This document shows, in pieces, positions 15,226 to 21,827 of a DNA stretch of 25,070 nt; the stretch's first letter is position 1, and each line of letters opens with the position of its first letter. Under the pieces are notes generated by a model. That model ran no database searches, was not told the DNA's origin, and saw only the letters and a program-made list of their open reading frames with translations. The DNA is taken from contig PAEP01000042.1 in NCBI GenBank assembly GCA_002700765.1, positions 1 to 25,070 on the forward strand, read 5' to 3'. Source of the DNA: Synechococcus sp. MED850. GTDB lineage: Bacteria; Cyanobacteriota; Cyanobacteriia; PCC-6307; Cyanobiaceae. The translations under genes and the position numbers were made by a program.

Positions 15226-15987
15226 TCATCGGTCAGACCAACGCAGCACCTGGTGCATCAAGGCGCCCTGATCATCAATCTCAATCAGGCGCCCGCCTGG
15301 ATCGAAGGCTCGATCCAACGGGCACGGTTGCACGTGGTCAAAACCTTTCAGCGTGGATGGACAACCAAGCAACGGCAGTTCAGGCCGCTCCGGCCATGCC
15401 CCCTGCCAAGGCTGATGGATGTGGCCGAACACCACAGCTTTGAGACTCTTGAACGGGACAACCAACCGTCGGAATGGAGCGTGATCGGTCAAAGCCATGG
15501 TGTCCAGAACGGGATGCCCGACCGCCAGAGGTGGATGGTGCAGGGCGATCAGGGTTGGGACCGAACGGAACGCTTGCTCAGACAACACCTGGTCAAGCCA
15601 GTTGAGCTGCATGTGACCAAGACGCCCGGCGGAATGCCCGCTCCAGTGACTGTTCAACAGGATTAAACGCACCCCTTCAACCAAGAGCACAGCCGGGGCG
15701 GTGGTGGCATCTCTCTGGAGCACTGAATCCAGCAGCAGGGGGCGGTCATGGTTCCCCGGCAGAAGGGCAACCGGACAGCACAGGCTTTGCCTGAGCGTGT
15801 CGCGCAGGCGCACATAACCACCCCAGCTCTCGTCCTGGCACAGGTCTCCGGTGACCAGCACACAGTCCGGCTCGATCGGAACGGTCTGATCCAGGGCACG
15901 GGTCCAGAGAGCAAGCGCAGGACGCCCCCTCACCAGGCCTGCATCGGCTGCAATCAGATGGGGATCACTCAGCTGCAGAATCCGCAT
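15226..15987 (-). CDS. CpdA/Icc-like metallophosphoesterase
   Basis: The product has 253 residues. It is a calcineurin-like phosphoesterase of the class III cyclic nucleotide phosphodiesterase type (CpdA/Icc) and probably hydrolyses a cyclic nucleotide or another phosphodiester. All metal ligands are present: Asp8 and His10 (LSDPHL), Asp48 (VTGDL), Asn79/His80 (GNHD), His151 (ALHHPP), His189 and His191 (FGHIH). Its start lies 23 bases inside the preceding DUF2389 gene, so translation is coupled and the two are in one operon. cAMP as substrate is inferred from the family only. Confidence 0.88.
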   Translation of the reverse strand: MRILQLSDPHLIAADAGLVRGRPALALWTRALDQTVPIEPDCVLVTGDLCQDESWGGYVRLRDTLRQSLCCPVALLPGNHDRPLLLDSVLQRDATTAPAVLLVEGVRLILLNSHWSGHSAGRLGHMQLNWLDQVLSEQAFRSVPTLIALHHPPLAVGHPVLDTMALTDHAPFRRLVVPFKSLKAVVFGHIHQPWQGAWPERPELPLLGCPSTLKGFDHVQPCPLDRAFDPGGRLIEIDDQGALMHQVLRWSDR

Positions 15988-16198
15988 CGCATTCCACGAT
16001 CTGGTGCCAGCCGCTGCGCCACTGGGAGCGGTCTCTCAAGTCCGCGAACGAAACCCGTTCCCGATGCTGAGGATTCAGGACCGCAGCCAGTTCAACCCAA
16101 CGGTTCGGGCCGCGTCCTCCCTGCAGCACCAGTTGAAAATGGCGGTAACCCTCCACTCCGTCCTGTCGCGTCCAGGCTTGTGATGGAGGTCTTGCCAT
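15965..16198 (-). CDS. DUF2389/TIGR02450 tryptophan-rich protein
   Basis: The product has 77 residues and fits TIGR02450, a small tryptophan-rich conserved family of unknown function found in cyanobacteria and gamma-proteobacteria. The characteristic pattern is visible: [17 protein letters not shown], then [32 protein letters not shown]. It overlaps the CpdA-like gene by 23 bases downstream and follows the DUF3764 gene after 8 bases, so the three are one transcription unit. The start ATG at 16198 matches the usual N-terminal spacing. Confidence 0.82.
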   Translation of the reverse strand: MARPPSQAWTRQDGVEGYRHFQLVLQGGRGPNRWVELAAVLNPQHRERVSFADLRDRSQWRSGWHQIVECDADSAAE

Positions 16199-16206
16199 TG
16201 CTGCGG

Positions 16207-16476
16207 TCAGGCGTTGTCGAGGAAGACCTGAGCAACGGTGCTCTCGAGCACATGACCGGACGCAGCGATCACCTCTGCGTTGTTGGCAATGAAGTCATCC
16301 ATCACGCCGGGCAGCGCTTGCATCACCGCACAGACCTTGGTGGGGTCCCCTTTGCTGACACCCCGGTAGACATGCGTGATTCCACTGGCCTTCTGGAGAG
16401 GCAGTGACGCGTCGTAGGCCTTGGACCACTCAGCAAACGTTGTGGTGATGGTGAAGGTCAGAACGTGGGTTTCCAC
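16207..16476 (-). CDS. DUF3764 family protein
   Basis: The product has 89 residues from GTG at 16476, or 100 residues from the ATG at 16509. I prefer the GTG because METHVLTFTITTTFAEWSKA matches the N-terminus I recall for this cyanobacterial family. Other family features are THVYRGVSKGDPTKVCAVMQ and a C-terminal segment with NNAEVIAASGHV. It is a small alpha/beta, ferredoxin-like-fold protein, probably dimeric, with unknown function. It is the first gene of the operon with DUF2389 and the CpdA-like phosphodiesterase. Confidence 0.75.
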   Translation of the reverse strand: METHVLTFTITTTFAEWSKAYDASLPLQKASGITHVYRGVSKGDPTKVCAVMQALPGVMDDFIANNAEVIAASGHVLESTVAQVFLDNA

Positions 16477-16531
16477 CAGGTGTCGCAGCCGTGGCGTGAA
16501 AAGTACCATCGCGGTCCGAGCTTTTCAGTGC

Positions 16532-17248
16532 TCAGGTTGAGGACACCAGATCACCACCGTGGCGGATCGCCAAAATGGCGGCCTGGGTGCGATCGCGGAC
16601 GCCAAGTTTGCTGATGATGGCGCTCAGATGGCTCTTCACCGTTTCTGCAGAGATGAACAACGACTCAGCGATCTCGCGGTTGTTCTGACCTGCGGTCAAC
16701 GCTCGCAGGACGTCCAACTCCCGCTCCGAAAGCTGCTCAAGCAATCCGCTCAGGGCTGGATCTTCAGGGGAGCTGCCGCGCACCATGTCCCGAACCCGCT
16801 CTGGGTAGTAAACGGAACCGTCACGGGTGCGTTGAAGCGCCTTGAAAAAGTCTCCACGCTCGCTGCCGATGGAGGAAACGAACATCACCCCATCAGCGCC
16901 GGCTTCAAGGGCTTCGTTGACCACGGCCGGATTCTCACGTCTGAGAAAAATCAGCGTTCGCGTCGCCGCATGACGCCGTTCCACCTCCCGAACGAGGGAG
17001 ATTCCATACCCCTGTTCGAGATCCTCACTGACGAAAAAAAGGTCTGGCTTGTGCAGGCTCACGGCAGCGAGAGCCTCCTCTGCGGTGGTCACGGCTGCCC
17101 GCAGATGACGCCAGATCGGAACCGCCATGGCAAATCCGGCGAGCGTCAGCCGATCCCCCATGCAGGCCACGATCGAGGATCCCTCCAGCAGTGCTTCGAT
17201 CTCCCGAAGCCTGGGGTTGTCCCCGCGTGGCTGAAGATTGAGGTCCAA
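16532..17248 (-). CDS. LuxR/NarL-type regulator with degenerate receiver domain
   Basis: The product has 238 residues. The N-terminal ~150 residues have the receiver fold, but where NarL-type proteins read DLVLLD, this one reads DLFFVS, with Ser74 in place of the phospho-acceptor Asp. Residues ~173-235 are a LuxR-type helix-turn-helix (LSERELDVLRALTAGQNNRE, then IAESLFISAETVKSHLSAI, KLGVRDRTQAA). It should therefore bind DNA without classical phosphorylation, perhaps through another signal or partner. The start is a TTG. It is divergent from the Fur-family gene across 52 bases that carry an imperfect palindrome. Confidence 0.85.
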   Translation of the reverse strand: MDLNLQPRGDNPRLREIEALLEGSSIVACMGDRLTLAGFAMAVPIWRHLRAAVTTAEEALAAVSLHKPDLFFVSEDLEQGYGISLVREVERRHAATRTLIFLRRENPAVVNEALEAGADGVMFVSSIGSERGDFFKALQRTRDGSVYYPERVRDMVRGSSPEDPALSGLLEQLSERELDVLRALTAGQNNREIAESLFISAETVKSHLSAIISKLGVRDRTQAAILAIRHGGDLVSST

Positions 17249-17274
17249 AACGGCCGAGGGGGATTCATTGGATG

Positions 17275-17298
17275 GTAACCACTCTCATTAGTGGGTAC
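17275..17298. promoter_or_regulatory. Imperfect 24-bp palindrome between divergent regulators: possible operator
   Basis: GTAACCACT and AGTGGGTAC pair at 8 of 9 positions around the spacer CTCATT. It fills half of the 52-base gap between the LuxR-type and Fur-family starts. It does not resemble the AT-rich Fur or PerR box. It may be the binding site of the LuxR-type protein or an autoregulatory site. Confidence 0.45.
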
Positions 17299-17300
17299 TG

Positions 17301-17780
17301 TTGAGAAGTGATGTTGAGAACTCGGTGACACTGCCTCCCCCTTCAGTCGCTGAGAACGGAACACTGCAGAAGGGATTGCACGAGGACGGTCGACGCCTGA
17401 CGCCGCAAAGGAAGCGGGTTTTGGGGCTGTTCGAACGGCTCGGCAGTGGCAACCACCTCAGCGCGGAGGACGTGCATCAGCAGCTGGTACAGCTGAACAT
17501 GAAGGTCTCTCTGGCCACGGTCTACAGAACCCTGCGACTGCTGGCAGACATGGGGTTTCTGCAGGAACTGGAACTGAGCGAAGGAGGAAGGAGATTTGAG
17601 CTGGCCAGTGTTGACCATCGGGATCACCACCACGTGGTGTGCATCCGTTGCGGACGGACTGAAGAATTCGAAAGCGATTCAGTGCTGAGCGCTGGTGCCG
17701 CCGCTGCGAGTGATTTTGGCTTCCAGCTGATCGAATCAAGCCTGAATGTGCGTGCCATCTGTCCCGACTGCCAAAGCTGA
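17301..17780 (+). CDS. Fur-family transcriptional regulator
   Basis: The product has 159 residues from the TTG at 17301; a GTG at 17325 would give 151 residues. It has the winged-helix domain (LTPQRKRVLGLFERL, SAEDVHQQL, VSLATVYRTLRLLADMGFL) and the metal-binding dimerisation domain with HRDHHHVVCIRCGRTEEF (His109-111, Cys114, Cys117) and the second Cys pair CPDC (154-157), a structural zinc site. Family members sense iron (Fur), peroxide (PerR) or zinc (Zur); the sequence alone does not settle which. In the genome context it may regulate with, or be regulated by, the divergent LuxR-type protein. Confidence 0.9.
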   Translation: MRSDVENSVTLPPPSVAENGTLQKGLHEDGRRLTPQRKRVLGLFERLGSGNHLSAEDVHQQLVQLNMKVSLATVYRTLRLLADMGFLQELELSEGGRRFELASVDHRDHHHVVCIRCGRTEEFESDSVLSAGAAAASDFGFQLIESSLNVRAICPDCQS

Positions 17781-17796
17781 TCCGGCCCCATGGTGC

Positions 17797-18168
17797 TCAG
17801 CAGACGAACTCACCGCTCATCTCATCGGTCCAGACGAATTGACAACTGTTGCGTTGGGTGAGGTCCACAGGAATGGCGGGCATCAGCTGCGGATGGCGAC
17901 GGGGCTCAACCTCCGTCTGCCACTGCCAATCCGGATGCCGCTGAACCTGTCCCGGCCGATGCAGAGACCTGGGTGGATCAAAACGTGATTGCTGAAATTT
18001 AAAATTAAAATTCCTGGGTTTGTTGAACTTGAATTTAGGTGGATTGTATGTCTTGATTTTGGGTAGATTGTATGTCTTGAGCTGAAAACGTTTTGGTGCA
18101 GCTTCAGCCGGAAGAGCAGCAACTGAAGCCACACCACAAACAACCAGAAGAGCGAGAGATTTTTTCAT
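17797..18168 (-). CDS. Secreted basic protein with YNxPK repeats
   Basis: The product has 123 residues. MKKSLALLVVCGVASVAALP with a cleavage site after AEA is a clear signal peptide. The mature N-terminus is a run of short repeats (KTYNLPKI, KTYNPPKF, KFNKPRNF, NFKFQ) rich in Lys, Asn, Phe and Pro; at the DNA level this shows as a near-direct repeat around 18040-18080. The C-terminal third carries two Cys (SCQFVW, EFVC) and could form a small disulphide domain. The ATG at 18168 is chosen because it starts the signal peptide. Function is unknown; a surface or cell-wall role is a guess. Confidence 0.6.
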   Translation of the reverse strand: MKKSLALLVVCGVASVAALPAEAAPKRFQLKTYNLPKIKTYNPPKFKFNKPRNFNFKFQQSRFDPPRSLHRPGQVQRHPDWQWQTEVEPRRHPQLMPAIPVDLTQRNSCQFVWTDEMSGEFVC

Positions 18169-18215
18169 GATCAAAGAGTGCAGTGGGTAGGATGAATACG
18201 AGCGAACAGGTACCA

Positions 18216-18365
18216 TCAATAATGCGAAATCACATCAATGTGATTTCGCATCTTGGTGATCCAATGAAACATGAACAACGGTTCATCCAGCCCCAGATCA
18301 GAGCGTGATGCTTTAACCACCTCGCTGTAAATCAGCGCTGCGGATGTCGGCGAGTAGATGGTCAT
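18216..18365 (-). CDS. Possible small protein of 49 residues
   Basis: The frame from the ATG at 18365 begins MTIYSPTSAALIYSEVVKAS, then RSDLGLDEPLFMFHWITKMR and ends HIDVISHY. The composition looks coding, with two likely helices, but there is no clear ribosome binding site. The frame is open further upstream to 18515, with less protein-like sequence. The last codons lie inside a perfect 28-base palindrome, which could be a terminator placed within the coding end. No family recognised. Confidence 0.4.
   Translation of the reverse strand: MTIYSPTSAALIYSEVVKASRSDLGLDEPLFMFHWITKMRNHIDVISHY
18223..18250. repeat. Perfect 13-bp inverted repeat with 2-bp centre
   Basis: The arms TGCGAAATCACAT and ATGTGATTTCGCA match perfectly around CA. 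No T-run follows on either strand, so a simple terminator is not supported. It lies 55 bases upstream of the secreted YNxPK-protein gene, so it could be an operator for that gene, or a hairpin at the end of the small frame that overlaps it. Confidence 0.75.
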
Positions 18366-18580
18366 CGGTGAATCAATCCAAGCGTTGGCTGTATGGCGAG
18401 AAGGTGACCCCCCGTCCACACCATCAAGATCGCGATGCTTCTTTTGAGCCGTTGTGTTCGAACGAGGTGCAGACCCGAAGCATCCCTGGTGAAAATCCGA
18501 AGAAAGATTGAGCACTTCGGCCCAAGGGAGAACGATGGATCCGGGTTAGAACTGGGTTAAGGAGCCCGGCGGGGGGTCGG

Positions 18581-18919
18581 ATGCAACATCACGTGGGAGC
18601 ACCAACGCTGATCGCACTCCGAGGCGGGAAGTCCGCGTCCCCAAGGGAGCGCTCAAGCGCAGGCCATCAAGCCAGTTCCCTGGACTTTGAATGCGGTGAC
18701 ATCGTCCTCGCCTGGAACAGCACGATTGAGAAGGAGCAAGAAACGAAAGACTGGTGGATGGCAGAAGTGATTGGCTTCAACCACCCCGGAGCAACACGAC
18801 ACCGTTCAGGAATGATTCAAATTGCCTGCATCGAAACAGGCACCGTCCGTTGGTTACCCCCATCGCACGTCGTGAAAGTCAACTTACCGATCAACAACTT
18901 CACATCCAATCAATCCTGA
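18581..18919 (+). CDS. DUF3104 family protein
   Basis: The product has 112 residues. The C-terminal two thirds match DUF3104, a small cyanobacterial family of unknown function: FECGDIVLAWNS, DWWMAEVIGFNHPGA, MIQIACIETGTVRWLPPSHV. The pattern suggests a small SH3-like beta-barrel. The first ~33 residues (MQHHVGAPTLIALRGGKSAS...) are not conserved in type and the true start may lie further in. The gene stands alone. A weak GACCGG-AGATG-CCGGTC hairpin downstream, near 18935, could end the transcript. Confidence 0.7.
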   Translation: MQHHVGAPTLIALRGGKSASPRERSSAGHQASSLDFECGDIVLAWNSTIEKEQETKDWWMAEVIGFNHPGATRHRSGMIQIACIETGTVRWLPPSHVVKVNLPINNFTSNQS

Positions 18920-19017
18920 ACCTGGCAGCGCTCCAGACCGGAGATGCCGGTCGACAAACAACAACGGTGAATGGCGTGATGGCATCACACGTTGAAGTTT
19001 GCTTGAAGGCTTAATGG

Positions 19018-19275
19018 TTAACGGGATTGCCATGATGGCCTCATCCGTTCATTCTGTTGCTCAATGCCATAGGTGCGTTGGTCGATCCGTCGCGTTGTTT
19101 CACGGATGCGATCCTGACGCTGCACATTGCGCCGAACCGCATCGCGCTGTTGCTGCATCGATCGCTGATAGGAGCGATCGTAGGTTCCTGCCACTGATGG
19201 ACTGATGGTGCCCATCGAGGCCATCAGAGTGGATGCGATCAAGCAGGAGGAAAGAACACCTTTGGGATTGAACAT
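19018..19275 (-). CDS. Small secreted Arg/Gln-rich protein
   Basis: The product has 85 residues. A signal peptide (MFNPKGVLSSCLIASTLMAS ... SPSVAG) is followed by a strongly polar helical region (RSMQQQRDAVRRNVQRQDRI, then TRRIDQRTYGIEQQNERMRP) that should form one long amphipathic helix or coiled coil. It is exported to the periplasm or beyond. No family is recognised. The ATG at 19275 starts the signal peptide; an ATG within it (residue 18) would not give export. Confidence 0.6.
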   Translation of the reverse strand: MFNPKGVLSSCLIASTLMASMGTISPSVAGTYDRSYQRSMQQQRDAVRRNVQRQDRIRETTRRIDQRTYGIEQQNERMRPSWQSR

Positions 19276-19436
19276 GACGCGAAGACAAATAATGTACTGA
19301 CATGATCAACATGCACCGCATTCGTTGGAAACAATGATCCTTATCAGGTGAAGCTGTGGTGAGCATCGGGTGCAAACACCAATATGTGGATGTCAGCGAT
19401 GGCTTCTAAGCTGCCTCCGAAATGAAATGAGATCCG

Positions 19437-19679
19437 TTGGAAAAAGACGCCGCCGCTCAGATGTTGGAGGACCTGCAGAAACGCTTCCCAGGCCTCACCC
19501 CCGAACTGGCCGCTCAGACGCTTCTTGCTGAATCTTTGAAGGCCTGTCGCAGCATCGCGGACATGACCAAATTGCCCGTCGATCCAAAGGTGCTGGATCA
19601 GCTGCGCAGCCTCAAACTGCTTGATCAGCAGGAGTGGGAACGCCTGATTCAGATGCTGGACCCTGGTTCACGCCACTGA
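19437..19679 (+). CDS. Small helical protein of unknown function, 80 residues
   Basis: The product starts at TTG and reads MEKDAAAQMLEDLQKRFPGL, TPELAAQTLLAESLKACRSI, then KVLDQLRSLKLLDQQEWERL. It is soluble and all-helical. The regular Leu spacing suggests a helical bundle or dimer. No signal or membrane segment and no named family. Its stop lies 8 bases from the stop of the convergent DUF3721 gene. Confidence 0.6.
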   Translation: MEKDAAAQMLEDLQKRFPGLTPELAAQTLLAESLKACRSIADMTKLPVDPKVLDQLRSLKLLDQQEWERLIQMLDPGSRH

Positions 19680-19687
19680 CCGCGACA

Positions 19688-20080
19688 TCAAGGCCGGTGT
19701 TGGCTGCATGGCATCCAGTAGGTCCCCATCTGATGGGCACCGTTGCAGCCCAGTTTTTCAGCCTGTTCCAGGGCCTGCCGCCGGCTTGGGTAGGCCAATG
19801 AACGTGGATCGGTCCCCTTGAGCTGAATCAAACCCATGCTCATCGGCCCGGCTGTGATAACGCCCATGGTGTTCACACCCACCGCAAGCAGACCCATCCC
19901 AACGATCGAGCCGCTGATCACGCCCATGGCGACCACCCCGATGGAAACCACCCCCATGGGAACCACCCCGATGCAGATCACACCCATCGGAACGATGCCA
20001 ATCGAGACCGTGCCAAGGGGAGCGATTCCAAAGGCCACCCGTTTTGGTTTGCTGCCGCAATGTCCGCCTTCCGTTGACAT
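19688..20080 (-). CDS. DUF3721 protein with seven decapeptide repeats
   Basis: The product has 130 residues from the ATG at 20080 (a GTG lies one codon earlier). Residues ~19-88 are seven 10-residue repeats of the form hhPMGVhxhG: IAPLGTVSIG, IVPMGVICIG, VVPMGVVSIG, VVAMGVISGS, IVGMGLLAVG, VNTMGVITAG, PMSMGLIQLK. They are hydrophobic and Gly/Met-periodic, so a beta-solenoid or a membrane-associated structure is plausible. Residues ~99-128 form a DUF3721 domain (ALEQAEKLGCNGAHQMGTYW, MPCSQH) with Cys, His and Met spaced as in a metal site. The gene follows the lipoprotein DUF3721 gene with its start at that gene's stop, so the two are coupled. Confidence 0.75.
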   Translation of the reverse strand: MSTEGGHCGSKPKRVAFGIAPLGTVSIGIVPMGVICIGVVPMGVVSIGVVAMGVISGSIVGMGLLAVGVNTMGVITAGPMSMGLIQLKGTDPRSLAYPSRRQALEQAEKLGCNGAHQMGTYWMPCSQHRP

Positions 20081-20083
20081 CAC

Positions 20084-20323
20084 TCAGTGACCGCTGCTGT
20101 GTTGCTTTTGAACAGCTGAATCATGCTTTTCACAGACCATCCACATCCCATCCATCTTGTGTGCTCCTGCGCAACCGAACTGAGGTGCCGCCGCCTCGGC
20201 CTCGGCCTTGGTCTTGAACATGGCCTGTTTCGCCCCTGACGCATCATCACCAGCGTTCTGGGAACAGGACGACACCAGGACGCCAACGGAAACCAAGGCA
20301 CCCAGCCCATGAAATGGTCGCAT
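20084..20323 (-). CDS. DUF3721 lipoprotein
   Basis: The product has 79 residues. The ATG at 20323 begins a lipoprotein signal (GLGALVSVGVLVSSC, lipidated Cys20). A short Asp/Gly/Ala linker follows, then a DUF3721 domain at 36-67 (FKTKAEAEAAAPQFGCAGAH, then KMDGMWMVCEKH). The pattern GCxGAHxM...WMxCxxH offers Cys, His and Met ligands typical of copper or other soft-metal sites; this is inference, as the family has no assigned function. A His-rich tail (HSSGH) ends it. The stop TGA directly precedes the GTG/ATG start of the next DUF3721 gene. Confidence 0.75.
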   Translation of the reverse strand: MRPFHGLGALVSVGVLVSSCSQNAGDDASGAKQAMFKTKAEAEAAAPQFGCAGAHKMDGMWMVCEKHDSAVQKQHSSGH

Positions 20324-20356
20324 TTGCAACGGCCTAATTCCGATCATCATGGGTGC

Positions 20357-20641
20357 ATGGCTGTGGCTTCTCCAAACGGTTGGCATGGAGTGATCGTGCT
20401 GACCCCTCAGACCTTCGAGGAAGCACTCGACGCAGTGCTTGCCGTCAGGGAACACCACACCGTGGTGTTGAACCTCAGTGATATGGATCCGGAGCTTGCC
20501 CAGCGCACAGCCGATTTCGTCAGCGGTGGGGTCTATGCCATCGATGGTCATCAACAACGGATCGGCGACAACGTTCTGGTGTTCGCATCGTCATCGGTGC
20601 GACTCGAGTGGCTGACCGAGCAGTCGGACGCTCAGGACTGA
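20357..20641 (+). CDS. SepF-core protein without membrane anchor
   Basis: The product has 94 residues from the ATG at 20357 (MAVASPNGWHGVIVL). Residues ~10-85 match the SepF (DUF552) core: VIVLTPQTFEEALDAVLAVR, EHHTVVLNLSDMDPELAQRT, DFVSGGVYAIDGHQQRIGDN and VFASSSVRL. Classical SepF, which tethers FtsZ to the membrane at division, carries an N-terminal amphipathic helix and linker; both are missing here. So this is a second, soluble SepF-like protein, perhaps modulating SepF polymers, or a diverged paralogue. The ATG at 20309 in frame adds 16 residues without an amphipathic helix. The 3' end overlaps the convergent arsS-like gene by 10 bases. Confidence 0.7.
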   Translation: MAVASPNGWHGVIVLTPQTFEEALDAVLAVREHHTVVLNLSDMDPELAQRTADFVSGGVYAIDGHQQRIGDNVLVFASSSVRLEWLTEQSDAQD

Positions 20642-21570
20642 AGGGCACCACTGCAGCTCGACCCTGCACCGGCGGTGCAGCCGAAGCAGTGACGATCGGT
20701 TCGAATCGGGACCTCTTCGAAATCAATGGTGGTCTCAGCCAGCTCACGCAAATGCCGCATTGGCATGGTCAGCCCCAGTTGTTGATTGAAATCGCAGTCA
20801 TAAAGACGGCCCTGCCAGTCAACGCTGATCAACTGGCGGCACATCACCGAGCTGAGGTTGGCGGGATCGTGGGATTGCTCCAGCAGCTCTTGATACCGGT
20901 CCAGTTCCCCGCGTTGTTCGAGGCCGCGGGCAAAACGCTGAATCGGCATGTTGACCAGGGTGAGCAACCGGTTGAAGCGAATGCCCAGTTCGCCGAGCTC
21001 CCGCTTGTAGGCCTGTTCAAGCTGCATCTGCGGGGGGGGCAGCACAGGCTGTTGCGGATTGAAGACCAGGTGAAGGGGCAGGTGACCGTCCTCGCTGCCG
21101 TACCCCAGACGATTCAGCTGCCGCAGACCTTCAACGCTGCGCTCAAAGACCCCTTCACCCCGCTGCTGATCGACATTGTCCGCGCTGTAGCAGGGAAGCG
21201 AAGCCACCACGGTTACGCCATGGGCAGCCAGAAAGTCGCCCAGATCCTCTTGACCGGGTTCCGACAGGATCGTGAGATTGCATCGATCAATCAGCTCGAT
21301 CCCAAGTGAGCTCAGCTGGTGCACCAAGGCGCGGAATCCCGGATGCAGCTCCGGCGCGCCACCGGTGAGATCAACACAGGTGATCCCTTGCAAACGGATG
21401 ACATCTGGAATCAACGCCAGCAAAGAATCATCCATCTGTTCCGACCGTGTCGGGCCGGCATTGACATGGCAGTGCGAGCAACTCTGGTTGCAGCGATAGC
21501 CGAGATTCAGCTGCAGCGTGCGCAGTGCTTGTCTCCGTAAGGGTGGAAACAATTGGGAGGTTTCAATCAC
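20632..21570 (-). CDS. arsS: Radical SAM protein of the ArsS type
   Basis: The product has 312 residues. The radical SAM motif is RCNQSCSHCHVNAGPTRSE with Cys27, Cys31 and Cys34 binding the 4Fe-4S cluster. The DLTGGAPELHPGFRALV segment follows, and the C-terminal CFGCTAGAGSSCSGAL is characteristic of the DUF3641/ArsS group. In cyanobacteria ArsS acts after ArsM in making arsenosugars (adding a deoxyadenosyl group to methylated arsenic); arsM is not in the window. It is cytoplasmic. The name is by family recognition; some members may have other substrates. Confidence 0.82.
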   Translation of the reverse strand: MIETSQLFPPLRRQALRTLQLNLGYRCNQSCSHCHVNAGPTRSEQMDDSLLALIPDVIRLQGITCVDLTGGAPELHPGFRALVHQLSSLGIELIDRCNLTILSEPGQEDLGDFLAAHGVTVVASLPCYSADNVDQQRGEGVFERSVEGLRQLNRLGYGSEDGHLPLHLVFNPQQPVLPPPQMQLEQAYKRELGELGIRFNRLLTLVNMPIQRFARGLEQRGELDRYQELLEQSHDPANLSSVMCRQLISVDWQGRLYDCDFNQQLGLTMPMRHLRELAETTIDFEEVPIRTDRHCFGCTAGAGSSCSGALQS

Positions 21571-21683
21571 AACAAGCCATCGGACATCACAACAACTGAC
21601 TTTCCGTCACAACAACGGGCTCACATCGTTATCAATCATCGGGTCACAGTAGTGCAGTTGCTGAGAGCTTTGATCTCAACTGT

Positions 21684-21827
21684 ATGCATGGAAGCCTCGA
21701 CAGTATGGATTGGCCAAAACAGCACGGTTTCGATGTTGCCCCTGACGATGACTCGTTCAAACTAATTATCTCGCTCCTGACGATCACTGCGTCTTGCGTC
21801 CGCTGCGCCTCGTTCTGCTCTGCCTGA
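21684..21827 (+). CDS. Possible 47-residue ORF overlapping the next gene
   Basis: The frame reads MHGSLDSMDWPKQHGFDVAP, then DDDSFKLIISLLTITAS and stops inside the following gene, whose TTG start at 21794 lies 31 bases before this stop. The first part looks like protein; the end (SCVRCASFCSA) does not. No ribosome binding site is visible. It may be a leader ORF coupled to the next gene, the remnant of a longer N-terminus of that gene, or chance. Confidence 0.25.
   Translation: MHGSLDSMDWPKQHGFDVAPDDDSFKLIISLLTITASCVRCASFCSA

Noticed and set aside
15748..16407. Long plus-strand frame of 219 codons
   Set aside because: It is antisense to the CpdA-like, DUF2389 and DUF3764 genes, which have clear motifs; its own translation has none.
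16559..17278. Plus-strand frame of 239 codons
   Set aside because: It mirrors the LuxR-type gene on the opposite strand and contains no domain.
18540..18580. Stretch with CCGGG...CCCGG resembling an RNA stem
   Set aside because: I tried to fold it as a tRNA or small RNA and could not find an anticodon arm or T-arm; it is probably part of the leader of the DUF3104 gene.
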